A DNA stretch of 64,000 nt from UBA830 sp038146925 (GTDB lineage: Bacteria > Pseudomonadota > Alphaproteobacteria > MPNO01 > UBA830). Positions 16,853 through 25,240 of this stretch are shown here, piece after piece; position 1 is the stretch's first letter, and every line of letters begins with the position of its first letter. Both the position numbers and the translations under genes were made by a program. The stretch spans positions 1-64,000 of the forward strand of contig JAYQSP010000004.1 in assembly GCA_038146925.1 (NCBI GenBank), read 5' to 3'. The notes under the pieces were generated by a model. That model worked only from the letters and a program-made list of their open reading frames with translations, was not told the DNA's origin and made no database searches.

Positions 16853-17763
16853 AGCGTTCTCAAAAAACCGTCGAACGCGGACCAGAACCGGTTCCTGATA
16901 TCGTCAATTTCCATCAGCAGTTCGTGGCGGGCGTCTTCAAACCGGATCTGTTCCCAGCCGCCGACCGTGTTGCACAGGCGGGTCTGTGCGTCGACCGAAA
17001 CCACGCGGTCGTCCATGGGCGTACATATCCGGGCCGGACACATACCGGATACGCCTCGCGACAGCCGTCGTATTTCCGCCATGCTGCGGAACGCCGCATT
17101 CAGCCATCCCCATGTGACACCGCCAAGCGCGAAGTCTGGATTGTCCGCGAGCAGGACGTGGATCCGGTCGAATCGGTCCCGGTCTCCGGTCAGGGGGTTA
17201 TCTTCGAATCTGACCCGGGCGGAGTCGTAATCCGCCATGCCCGGACCGTATCGTTCCCCGAATCCCGCACCAGAAACTACCCTGCTCAACAGCCCGGCGC
17301 CGAGGGCGCCCAGACGGGTCATGGGGAGAGCGATCATCGGCGCGGTGGCGATCAGCCCTTTCGGTTTTAACGCACCTTCCAGTATTGCCCGGACAGCGAT
17401 GTGGCCGCCCATCGAATGGGCAAGAACGACGACCGGTCCCGCGCGCGGATCGATGATATCGTTTGCAAACCAAACGAGGTCGTCGATATAGGTATCGAAG
17501 CGATCGATATGACCCTTTTGGCTATGATTCAGGAACCGGTCCGATAACCCCTGTCCGCGCCAGTCCATTGCCCAGGCGTCCAGTCCGCGGTGATTTAGTT
17601 CTGCTGTTACTTCGGCATATTTTTCTAGGAATTCGGTCCGGCCATGGACGAGGATGACCGTTCCGACAGGTCGCACACCGGTTTGCCAGTGGCCGATTCG
17701 CAGACGTGCGCCGTCCGGCGCGGTTTCCATCCGGATATTGCTCTTCGACGCCGTCATACCCAC
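16849..17763 (-). CDS. Alpha/beta hydrolase, monoacylglycerol-lipase type
   Basis: A 304-residue serine hydrolase. Features are an oxyanion region VILVHGRTEF, the DWRGQGLSDR segment and a nucleophile elbow VLAHSMGGH with the candidate serine; the acid is probably the aspartate in TPMDDRVV, and the histidine lies in ARHELLME. The pattern matches the serine aminopeptidase S33/lysophospholipase group, which hydrolyses monoglycerides or lysophospholipids; the substrate is not certain. It is convergent with plsC, with a 4-base overlap at the 3' ends. Confidence 0.82.
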   Translation of the reverse strand: MGMTASKSNIRMETAPDGARLRIGHWQTGVRPVGTVILVHGRTEFLEKYAEVTAELNHRGLDAWAMDWRGQGLSDRFLNHSQKGHIDRFDTYIDDLVWFANDIIDPRAGPVVVLAHSMGGHIAVRAILEGALKPKGLIATAPMIALPMTRLGALGAGLLSRVVSGAGFGERYGPGMADYDSARVRFEDNPLTGDRDRFDRIHVLLADNPDFALGGVTWGWLNAAFRSMAEIRRLSRGVSGMCPARICTPMDDRVVSVDAQTRLCNTVGGWEQIRFEDARHELLMEIDDIRNRFWSAFDGFLRTL

Positions 17764-17816
17764 CTTTTAACCATGCATTGCCGCAGATACCATCCGGTTT
17801 ATCAGGAAAACAAAAC

Positions 17817-17879
17817 ATGAACATTGACCCTGCCGACCGGCTGGATTATGGTCTGCGACCCCGCAGAAGAGAGCGATAA
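17817..17879 (+). CDS. Candidate 20-residue leader peptide before nrdJ
   Basis: An ATG at 17817, preceded by AGGAAAAC, opens a frame of 20 codons (MNIDPADRLDYGLRPRRRER) whose TAA ends directly before the nrdJ ATG. The purine-rich end of this frame (AGAAGAGAG) also serves as the nrdJ ribosome site. The tail is very basic. It might be a translated leader that couples to nrdJ, or simply a chance frame in the 5' region. No homology is recognised. Confidence 0.25.
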   Translation: MNIDPADRLDYGLRPRRRER

Positions 17880-20192
17880 ATGACCGCGATTTCCGCCATT
17901 TCACACCAGATATGGGACATGAAATACCGTCTGAAAACGGCGGCCGGCGACGCCGTGGACAAAACCATCGAGGATACCTGGGCGCGCATCGCGAACGCGC
18001 TGGCCGATCCGGAACATCCGTCGGTGCGCGACGAATGGGCAGAAAAGTTCGAGGCTGCGATGTCGGATTTCCGGTTTCTGCCGGCCGGGCGTATCGTCGC
18101 CGGCGCAGGCACTGACCGCGACGTGACGCTGTTCAACTGCTTTGTCATGGGCACCATCCCCGACGATATGAGCGGCATTTTCGAACATCTGCGCGAAGCT
18201 GCGCTGACCATGCAGCAGGGCGGCGGCATCGGCTACGATTTTTCGACCCTGCGGCCGAAGGGAGCGCGCGTGCGGGGCGTCGGCGCGGATGCGTCCGGTC
18301 CGCTCTCGTTCATGGATGTCTGGGACTCCATGTGCCGCACCATCATGTCGGCCGGCCATCGGCGCGGCGCGATGATGGCGACGCTGCGCTGCGATCATCC
18401 CGATGTCGAAGCCTTCATCGCCGCCAAGCAGGAAGCCGGGCGCCTTCGCATGTTCAACCTGTCGGTCCTGATCACGGATGCTTTCATGGATGCGGTGCGT
18501 GAGGACCGGGACTGGGATCTCGCCTTCGACGGCATGACCTACAAAACCGTCTCCGCCCGGGAACTATGGGACCGCATCATGGAGGCGACCTACGAATACG
18601 CCGAACCGGGGGTGATCTTTATCGACCGCATCAACCGGGCCAACAATCTCGGCTATTGCGAAACCATTTCCGCGACCAATCCCTGCGGCGAGCAGCCGTT
18701 GCCGCCTTACGGAGCATGCCTGCTGGGGTCGATCAATCTGGCGCGGCTGGTCGTCGATCCGTTCGAGCTCACCGCCCGACTGGACGAAGACGCGCTGGCG
18801 GATCTGGTGCCGGTGGCGGTGCGTATGATGGACAACGTGACCGAGGCATCGCGCTTCCCGCTCGACGCGCAGGCGGCTGAGGCAAAGTCCAAGCGGCGTA
18901 TCGGGCTCGGCGTTACCGGACTCGCCGATGCACTGATTCTGTGCGGCGCGCGTTACGGCTCCGCCCAGGCGGTCGAGCTGACGGAACGCTGGATGATGGC
19001 CATCCGAAATCATGCCTATCGCGCGTCGATCGACCTGGCCGCCGAAAAGGGCGCGTTCCCGCTATTCGATGCCGACAAATACCTGGCGGGCGAAACCGTC
19101 GCGTCGCTGCCACGGGATATCCGCGACGGCATAAGGAAGCATGGCATCCGCAATGCATTGCTGACGTCGATCGCGCCGACGGGCACCATCTCGCTGTTTG
19201 CGGATAACGTGTCGTCAGGGATTGAGCCCGTGTTCAGCTATGCCTACACCCGCACCGTGCTGATGCCTGACGGCACGCAGCGCGACGAGGACGTTTCCGA
19301 CTATGCCTATCGTCTGTGGCGGCGGCGGAACGGGGACGCGCCGTTGCCGGACAGTTTCGTCAGCGCCCAGAACATCGCGCCGGGCGATCATGTCGTCATG
19401 CAGGCGGCGGCGCAGAAATACATCGATTCCTCCATTTCAAAGACCATAAACGTGCCCGCCGATTTGCCGTTCGAGGCATTCAAGGGTGTCTATCAGCAGG
19501 CGTGGGATACCGGGTGCAAAGGCTGCACGACCTATCGGCCGAACGATGTCACCGGCTCCGTTCTGCAGGTGCGGGACCGTACCGATCCGGCGCAGCCCGA
19601 ACTGCCGCTGGTCGATCCGGCGCCGGCGACGGCGGAGGACGAATTCGAATCCGGCGTCGTCTACATGACCCAGCCGCTGTCGCGCCCGGAAGAACTGCCG
19701 GGCCAGACCTACAAGCTGAACTGGCCGGAAACCGATCACGCAATGTACATCACCATCAACGATATCGTGCAGGACGGCCGGCGACGGCCCTTTGAAGTGT
19801 TCGTCAATTCCAAGGATACCGAACACTATGCCTGGACGGTGGCGCTGACGCGGATGATTTCGGCCGTATTCCGTCGCGGCGGCGACGTTTCGTTCGTGGT
19901 CGACGAGCTCAAGGCCGTGTTCGATCCGCGCGGGGGGCATTGGATGCAGGGCCGCTATGTGCCGTCGCTGCTGGCGGCGATCGGCGACGTGATCGAACGC
20001 CATATGATCGATATCGGGTTCCTGCCGCAGCCCGGCGAGAACGATGCGCCGAAATCGGGCGAGGAACGCAAGGTCGTCGGACTCGAAGACGGACCGCGCC
20101 TGCGCCAGTGCCCCAAATGCGGCCAGGCCTCCCTGCTGCGCCAGGAAGGCTGCGACACCTGCACGGCCTGCGATTTTTCGAAGTGCGGGTGA
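17880..20192 (+). CDS. nrdJ: Class II (B12-dependent) ribonucleotide reductase
   Basis: NrdJ reduces ribonucleotides to deoxyribonucleotides with adenosylcobalamin as radical source, with or without oxygen. The 770-residue protein shows LFNCFVMG (reducing cysteine), QQGGGIGYDFS, the active site ATNPCGEQPL (cysteine about 268) and TGTISLFADNVSSGIEP, then a GCKGCTTY pair. A C-terminal zinc-ribbon-like tail holds CPKCG and CTACDFSKCG cysteines, which in this class shuttle electrons from thioredoxin. No nrdA/nrdB is in the window. No cobalamin riboswitch is recognised upstream; only about 116 bases separate it from the divergent lipase. Confidence 0.93.
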   Translation: MTAISAISHQIWDMKYRLKTAAGDAVDKTIEDTWARIANALADPEHPSVRDEWAEKFEAAMSDFRFLPAGRIVAGAGTDRDVTLFNCFVMGTIPDDMSGIFEHLREAALTMQQGGGIGYDFSTLRPKGARVRGVGADASGPLSFMDVWDSMCRTIMSAGHRRGAMMATLRCDHPDVEAFIAAKQEAGRLRMFNLSVLITDAFMDAVREDRDWDLAFDGMTYKTVSARELWDRIMEATYEYAEPGVIFIDRINRANNLGYCETISATNPCGEQPLPPYGACLLGSINLARLVVDPFELTARLDEDALADLVPVAVRMMDNVTEASRFPLDAQAAEAKSKRRIGLGVTGLADALILCGARYGSAQAVELTERWMMAIRNHAYRASIDLAAEKGAFPLFDADKYLAGETVASLPRDIRDGIRKHGIRNALLTSIAPTGTISLFADNVSSGIEPVFSYAYTRTVLMPDGTQRDEDVSDYAYRLWRRRNGDAPLPDSFVSAQNIAPGDHVVMQAAAQKYIDSSISKTINVPADLPFEAFKGVYQQAWDTGCKGCTTYRPNDVTGSVLQVRDRTDPAQPELPLVDPAPATAEDEFESGVVYMTQPLSRPEELPGQTYKLNWPETDHAMYITINDIVQDGRRRPFEVFVNSKDTEHYAWTVALTRMISAVFRRGGDVSFVVDELKAVFDPRGGHWMQGRYVPSLLAAIGDVIERHMIDIGFLPQPGENDAPKSGEERKVVGLEDGPRLRQCPKCGQASLLRQEGCDTCTACDFSKCG

Positions 20193-20214
20193 GACAATTT
20201 CGGTCTCATTGAGG

Positions 20215-20238
20215 ACGTTCGTGAACAACGTTCGTGAA
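20215..20238. repeat. Direct repeat ACGTTCGTGAA, two copies
   Basis: The 11-base unit ACGTTCGTGAA occurs at 20215-20225 and again at 20228-20238, 13 bases apart. Each copy is also partly self-complementary (GTTC and GAAC ends). It lies between nrdJ and the secreted protein gene at 20360. A 13-base spacing is near one helical turn, so this may be a paired regulator site. A small hairpin TGAGAC/GTCTCA directly after the nrdJ stop lies just before it. Confidence 0.5.
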
Positions 20239-20359
20239 TGTTGGAAACCCGGGATTTCGACACCGTCCAATGGCATAACATTATAATTTAAGTGGAATTT
20301 TCCATGCGGACGTCCACATTCGTCCTGCAGCGCAGTCAAACAAAAACAGAGTAGGCATC

Positions 20360-20869
20360 ATGAAACTTGTTAAATATTTGGGATTGGCCGCGTCTGGCGT
20401 TCTCGCCGTGTCGGTCTTTGCCCACGCTGCAACCGCGGCTTCATCCGTCGCAACCGTGCAAACAGCTTCCAGCCATTTGACCAGGGAAGAGGTCATCGAT
20501 CGCGTGTTCACGAATGTCGAGCGCCGAATCCTGAAACGCTACTACGAAACCCGTTACGGTGACCGCGCTCGCGATACCCGCTCTTCCGGCGATAAGCATG
20601 TCGGAATGCAAAAGGACAAAGGCAAGCGGAAGGGCATGCCCCCCGGGCTTGCCAAACGGGGCGGCGATCTACCTCCCGGCCTGGCGAAGCGTGGGGGCGA
20701 ACTGCCGCCCGGCCTTGCAAAGCGCCTGCCGCGCGATCTGGAATCCGATCTGCCGCGGCGCAGTCCGAATTTCCGGCGGGTCATCGTCGATAACGACATC
20801 GTTCTGATCGATGCGGCGACGAACAAGGTGCTTGATGTGCTGGAAGACGTTATCCGCGGGAAGAGTTGA
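20360..20869 (+). CDS. Secreted CigR/RcnB-like protein with PPGLAKR repeats
   Basis: A 169-residue protein with a signal peptide (about residues 1-26, ending HAATA). After a helical EEVIDRVFTNVERRIL region and a basic linker there are three tandem copies of PPGLAKR (94-100, 105-111, 116-122), spaced by GG and an acidic residue. The C-terminal part VIVDNDIVLIDAATNKVLDVL matches the short beta-rich domain found in CigR and RcnB-like periplasmic proteins. RcnB affects nickel/cobalt homeostasis and CigR restrains virulence in Salmonella; no such role is shown here. It has its own upstream region of about 160 bases and stands alone. Confidence 0.7.
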   Translation: MKLVKYLGLAASGVLAVSVFAHAATAASSVATVQTASSHLTREEVIDRVFTNVERRILKRYYETRYGDRARDTRSSGDKHVGMQKDKGKRKGMPPGLAKRGGDLPPGLAKRGGELPPGLAKRLPRDLESDLPRRSPNFRRVIVDNDIVLIDAATNKVLDVLEDVIRGKS

Positions 20870-21012
20870 CGGACCGCCGGTCCGGGCGACCCAGATCATG
20901 ATCCGCTTGTGCGGAATCGCACCGGCTCTCACCTCTCCCTGCCACCCGCGGGCTCATTCTTATGGGCAGCCGGGAAGGGAAGCGGGTCGGTTCCGCCTAG
21001 GACGATAAGAAT

Positions 21013-21861
21013 CTATCCTTCGATCACGTCGCCGGAAAGTTTGCCGACCGTGTCGATTTCGATCTCCACGTGATCGCCGGGTTTTAGCCATTTTGGCGGA
21101 TCGAAGGCGACGGCGACGCCGGACGGCGAGCCGGTGGTGATCATGTCGCCCGGCATCAGCGTGATGAAGGTGGATATGTAGCTGACGAGATAGGACGCAG
21201 AGAAAACCAGGTCGCTGGTGTTGCCGTCCTGGCGCAACTCGCCGTTCACCCATGTTTTCACTGCCATGTTCCCGGGATCGCCGGCCTCATCCGACGTCGT
21301 GATCCAGGGGCCGAGCATGCCGGAGAATTCCCAGTTTTTGCCGGGCGCAACCTGCGGACCGCGTTTCTGCCAGTCGCGCACGCTGCCGTCGTTGCAGACC
21401 GTATAACCGGCGACATAGTCCAGCGCGTCGGCTTCCGACACGTGACGCGCTTCCGTGCCGATAACGATCGTCATCTCGCCCTCATAGTCGAAATGCCCGG
21501 AATGCGAAGGCATGATCATGCTGCCGTTATGCGGCACGAAGGTGCGTGGAAATCGTGCGAAGATGCTTGGGTACTCGGGCAGTTCGTAGCCCATTTCGGT
21601 GATATGCGCCGCGTAGTTCTGGCCGACGCAGTATATTTTTTCCGGGTCCGGGATCGGCAGACGCCATTCCACTTCGCCGAGGGCGTAGTCGACCTCCGCG
21701 TCGGCGGCGATCTGCGCGGCTTCTTCCAGGACCCCGGCCTCCAGCACGTCGCGCAATGTCTGCTGACGGCCAGACAACCGACCCGTCAATTCGATGATAC
21801 CGCTGTCGTTTACGGCGCCGAACCCTTCGTGTCCGGATACCCAGAAACTTGCCAGTCTCAC
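21013..21861 (-). CDS. Fumarylacetoacetate hydrolase family protein (copy 1)
   Basis: A 282-residue FAH-fold enzyme. An N-terminal domain is followed by the catalytic part with IYCVGQNYAAHI, the metal-binding FDYEGEMTIVIG, ALDYVAGYTVCNDGSVRDWQ and the C-terminal MPGDMITTGSPSGVA loop. Family members hydrolyse or decarboxylate 2,4-dioxo acids such as acylpyruvates and catechol-pathway intermediates; the substrate cannot be read from sequence. The next gene upstream (21886-22728) is a clear paralogue on the same strand, with 24 bases between them. Confidence 0.88.
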   Translation of the reverse strand: MRLASFWVSGHEGFGAVNDSGIIELTGRLSGRQQTLRDVLEAGVLEEAAQIAADAEVDYALGEVEWRLPIPDPEKIYCVGQNYAAHITEMGYELPEYPSIFARFPRTFVPHNGSMIMPSHSGHFDYEGEMTIVIGTEARHVSEADALDYVAGYTVCNDGSVRDWQKRGPQVAPGKNWEFSGMLGPWITTSDEAGDPGNMAVKTWVNGELRQDGNTSDLVFSASYLVSYISTFITLMPGDMITTGSPSGVAVAFDPPKWLKPGDHVEIEIDTVGKLSGDVIEG

Positions 21862-21885
21862 GGCGATACTCCCTGAATGCGTTTG

Positions 21886-22728
21886 TTATTCCGCTTCGAC
21901 CGGGTTGGTCAGCGTACCGATCGGGTCAATGTTGATGCTGATCTCCTCGCCCGGCTTCAGCCATTTGGGAGGGTTGCTCTCGATGGCGCTGCCGCCGGGC
22001 GAGCCCGTGGCGATCATGTCGCCGGGCTCCAGCCAGGTGAATTTCGATATATGTGAAATTACGAACGGTATCTTGAAGATCATCATGTCGCTGCCGCCGT
22101 CCTGACGCGTCTCGCCGCCGACGGTGGTTTTGATCTGCAGCGCATCCAGATCGTCGATCTCGTCTCGCGTCACCATCCAGGGACCGATCGCGCCAGACCG
22201 GTGAAAATTCTTGCCGGGACAGTTCTGCGTCCCCTTCGTCTGCCAGTCGCGGACGCTGCCCTCGTTGATAATCGTGTAGCCGGCAACGTAATCCAGTGCT
22301 TTCTCTTCGGGTATGTGCCGGCCGGACTTGCCGATGATCACGCCGATTTCGCCCTCGTAGTCGAGCTGCTCGGACACCGCCGGCCGGATGATTGCCTCGC
22401 CGTGCGGCGCGAACCCCGATGCGAAACGGGGAAAGATGCTGGGCCATTTCGGGCCGCCGTCTTCCAGCACCTCGTGATAAGCGCGGTAGTTGCGTCCGAT
22501 GCAGAAAATCTTTTCCGGCGACGTGATCGGAAACATGTACTCGATATCGTCCAGCCCGACATCGGGGTCGGCGCCGGCGGCGAGCTTTTCCATCTCGTTA
22601 ATCGACAATCCCGAGATCGCGTGTTTCAGGTTGGGATGTTCCAGCCGCGCCGTCATGTCGACGATGCCGCCGTCCTTAACGACGCCATAGGCTTCGCGTC
22701 CCTGGTGACGATAGCTTATCAGTTTCAT
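21886..22728 (-). CDS. Fumarylacetoacetate hydrolase family protein (copy 2)
   Basis: A 280-residue paralogue of the preceding gene. It keeps the same order of motifs: IFCIGRNYRAYH, LDYEGEIGVIIG, ALDYVAGYTIINEGSVRDWQ and EPGDMIATGSPGGSA. The many differences show an old duplication, so the two may act on different substrates or form a heteromer. Homprotocatechuate or acylpyruvate hydrolase activity is possible but unproven. The pair is probably one operon with this gene first. Confidence 0.88.
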   Translation of the reverse strand: MKLISYRHQGREAYGVVKDGGIVDMTARLEHPNLKHAISGLSINEMEKLAAGADPDVGLDDIEYMFPITSPEKIFCIGRNYRAYHEVLEDGGPKWPSIFPRFASGFAPHGEAIIRPAVSEQLDYEGEIGVIIGKSGRHIPEEKALDYVAGYTIINEGSVRDWQTKGTQNCPGKNFHRSGAIGPWMVTRDEIDDLDALQIKTTVGGETRQDGGSDMMIFKIPFVISHISKFTWLEPGDMIATGSPGGSAIESNPPKWLKPGEEISINIDPIGTLTNPVEAE

Positions 22729-22791
22729 CGCGCGTCCTCCCGCCCGTCTGTTGTGGCTTTCATATCCGGTTCGCGCTTCTCTGCCAACGTC

Positions 22792-23358
22792 TCAGCGGGG
22801 TCGGCGTATCGTCTGCGCGCGGCGCAACAGGGCGTGCAGATGCCCTTCCGGAATGCCCATGTCGTCGAGATGCGCAACGGTATTTGCGAGATAGTCGATA
22901 TTGGGTCCCCGGTCGCCGCGGCTGACGGCAATCCGCCGGGCCGTTTCCTCGAAGGACAGGCGTCCCGCGAAGGTCCGGTCGGCATGATTGACCACCAGCG
23001 CGTATCCGCTCACCGGTCCGTTCGACAGATGAAGCGCGACCCGTCGGCAGATATAGATCGGATCGTCGACCATTTCCCTGGCTTCTATCTCCCGGATCGC
23101 TTCCGCCCGTGCCGATTTCGAGATCCGGAAGGCAATGCCGGTGCAGGACCCAGCTCGGTCGAGGCCCAGCGACAGGCCGGGTTTCTCGGGGGTGCCACGA
23201 TAGGTTTCCGAATTGATGCAGAACGACCGGTGATAGCCGTATATTCTGGCCCGTTGCGTTTCAGCGGCGGGAAAGGGCGGATCCCACATCAGAGAACCGT
23301 ACCCGAAGAACCAGAACCCGCCGGGTTCGCTGATTTCGATACGATTGGGCGCGGTCAT
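22792..23358 (-). CDS. ChaC-like gamma-glutamylcyclotransferase
   Basis: A 188-residue protein beginning MTAPNRIEIS at 23358. The glycine-rich FWFFGYGSLMWDPPF motif and the RARIYGYHRSFCI strand define the ChaC group of cyclotransferases, which convert glutathione to 5-oxoproline and Cys-Gly. A candidate catalytic acid lies in EIEAREM. The frame stays open upstream, but that part only shadows the transporter gene. The ATG overlaps the transporter stop by one base (TGATG), so it is translated as part of a three-gene run. Confidence 0.87.
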   Translation of the reverse strand: MTAPNRIEISEPGGFWFFGYGSLMWDPPFPAAETQRARIYGYHRSFCINSETYRGTPEKPGLSLGLDRAGSCTGIAFRISKSARAEAIREIEAREMVDDPIYICRRVALHLSNGPVSGYALVVNHADRTFAGRLSFEETARRIAVSRGDRGPNIDYLANTVAHLDDMGIPEGHLHALLRRAQTIRRPR

Positions 23359-24239
23359 CACGCCTCCTTCGGCGTACGGGTCACGAGGAATACCCCGGCG
23401 ACGGCTACGAGGAATCCGCCCATCGCCACCAGTCCCATGGTTTCGCCGTATGACACCCAGCCGAGGAAGACCGCCGTCGGCGGCGTCAGGTAGAAAAGGC
23501 TGGATACCCGCGATGCCTCGCCGTGGCGCAGCATCAGGTACAGCATGTTGGTCGCGCCGATGGTCAGGATCACGACGAGCCACGCCCACACGAAAATCAC
23601 TTCCGCGCCCCAGGCGATGTCGCCGCTTTCCACCGCCATGGCGATGCCGAAATTGCAGATACCCGCAGCCGTCTGCTGCACGATCATGACGATGCGCAGA
23701 TCGGAATTTGCGCAGTATTTCTTCTGATAAAGGGACGCCGCCGTGATGAATATCGGGGTCAGGCCGGAGAATATGAAACCAGCCGTCGTTGCCGCGCCGA
23801 TTCCCAGGCGTTCGGACAGAACGATGAACAGTCCAGCGAAACCAAGCGCAAAACCGGCCCATTGCGTCCGCGTCACGCGTTCGCCGAGCGTGAAGCCAAC
23901 CACGGCGGCAGTGAACAGCGGTTGCATGCCAGCCACCAATGCCGCGACCCCCTGGCTGATCCCTTCGTCCAGCGCGCTGAACATCGCACCCAGATACAGA
24001 CATTGCAGCGTCACTCCGACGACCGCGATATGGGCGATTTCCCTTTTGTCCGGCCACGGGACGCGGACGATCAGGGCGTATATGCCAACCAGGACGACTA
24101 CGATAGCGGACCGGATCCACAGCAGTGTGAAGGGCTCGGTATATTCCAGCCCGAAGCGGGTGATCGGAAAGCCGGACGCCCAGGTCAGGATAAAAAGGAA
24201 CGGCGCTGCCTTCAGCAGCAGGGAATTCGCGCCTGTCAT
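23358..24239 (-). CDS. EamA/DMT-family transporter (copy 1)
   Basis: A 293-residue protein with about ten membrane helices arranged as two EamA repeats, beginning LLLKAAPFLFILTWASGFPI. EamA proteins export small metabolites, often amino acids; the substrate is unknown. I start it at ATG 24239, because the longer open frame upstream only overlaps the neighbouring transporter. The start overlaps the upstream transporter's stop by 4 bases. Compared with the neighbour it is a diverged duplicate (both carry TLLWI/TLMAA after EPF, and YQKKYC in the middle). Confidence 0.85.
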   Translation of the reverse strand: MTGANSLLLKAAPFLFILTWASGFPITRFGLEYTEPFTLLWIRSAIVVVLVGIYALIVRVPWPDKREIAHIAVVGVTLQCLYLGAMFSALDEGISQGVAALVAGMQPLFTAAVVGFTLGERVTRTQWAGFALGFAGLFIVLSERLGIGAATTAGFIFSGLTPIFITAASLYQKKYCANSDLRIVMIVQQTAAGICNFGIAMAVESGDIAWGAEVIFVWAWLVVILTIGATNMLYLMLRHGEASRVSSLFYLTPPTAVFLGWVSYGETMGLVAMGGFLVAVAGVFLVTRTPKEA

Positions 24240-25132
24240 CGGTTGCGCACAGCCAGCGCGACCCCGGTCATGGCGACTGCCATGCCGGCGATCGCCTGCC
24301 ATGACAGGATTTCGCCGAACATCGCCCAGCCCATCACCGCCGTGGTCGGCGGGCTGAGATAGATCAGGCTGGTGATCCGCGCCGCCGCGCCGCGCTGGAC
24401 CAGCCAGTAATACAGGCAGATGGCGAACACCGAGAGCCCGATCGCCGACCACAGCACCGCGAAGACGAACTCTCCGGTCCAGTCGATGATCATGGATTCG
24501 AAAATGACGGCCAGCACCAGCATTACGATGCACGACATGACGTTCTGCAGCGCCACGCCCGCGCGGACGTCGAACGGTCCGCAGTATTTCTTCTGATACA
24601 GTGTTCCGAGCGTGATGCCCGCCAGGCCCATAAGCAGCATCGCCAGACCCCACAGCGCGTCCGTCGGCGCCAGTACGCGATCCCAGACCACCAGCCCCAG
24701 CCCGATGAACCCGAGAACCAGTCCGACCCAGTTGCGGGGCGTCACTTTCTCCTTCAGCACGAAGCCGGCCAGTACCCCGGTCAGCAGCGGCTGCAGTCCC
24801 ACAACAAGGGCGGTCACGCCGGTCGAGATGCCGAACCAGATGCCGTAATAGACGCCGATCAGATATACCGTCTGCACGCCGAAACCCGCGATCAGGATGT
24901 GCGTGGTATCGCGTAGGGTCTTCGGCCAGGTAGCCTTAAGTACGAAGCAGGCCGGCACCAAAATTGCTGCGCCAACGACGAACCGGGCCGCCATCAGGGT
25001 AAAAGGCTCGGCATAAGGCAGGCCGTATTTGGCCGCCACGAAGCCGCTGGCCCAGAAAAATATAAACAGCGCCGCGATACTGGCGAACGTCATCGGGTTC
25101 AGGGCAGAGGGCGAAGGAGAGGCGGCGTTCAT
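24236..25132 (-). CDS. EamA/DMT-family transporter (copy 2)
   Basis: A 298-residue ten-helix EamA transporter, the first gene of the minus-strand run transporter-transporter-chaC. It begins with a short polar N-terminus, then FASIAALFIFFWASGFVAAKYGLPYAEPFTLM. The middle has the same LYQKKYCGPFDVR segment as its neighbour, so the two come from a tandem duplication. A heterodimer is possible but not shown; EamA proteins usually act alone. It is divergent from the DUF2125 gene. Confidence 0.85.
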   Translation of the reverse strand: MNAASPSPSALNPMTFASIAALFIFFWASGFVAAKYGLPYAEPFTLMAARFVVGAAILVPACFVLKATWPKTLRDTTHILIAGFGVQTVYLIGVYYGIWFGISTGVTALVVGLQPLLTGVLAGFVLKEKVTPRNWVGLVLGFIGLGLVVWDRVLAPTDALWGLAMLLMGLAGITLGTLYQKKYCGPFDVRAGVALQNVMSCIVMLVLAVIFESMIIDWTGEFVFAVLWSAIGLSVFAICLYYWLVQRGAAARITSLIYLSPPTTAVMGWAMFGEILSWQAIAGMAVAMTGVALAVRNR

Positions 25133-25240
25133 TGTACGGGGTGGTTGCGATTCGACGGAGGTTGGGTGTCAGGACGGACTGTGACCGTTTTGCGGCAGCG
25201 AATCCACCTGATCGATTTTGTTGTCCTGTCCGGCTATATC

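Noticed and set aside
17764..17879. Cobalamin riboswitch upstream of the B12-dependent nrdJ
   Set aside because: Only about 116 bases are available and no B12-box-like sequence was found.
20870..20895. Hairpin GGACCGCCGGTCC after the CigR-like gene as a terminator
   Set aside because: No T run follows; it could stop transcription with Rho, but evidence is too weak to list.
22792..24120. 442-codon frame extending the ChaC gene upstream
   Set aside because: The upstream part shadows the EamA transporter; the ChaC start at 23358 overlaps the transporter stop as in an operon.
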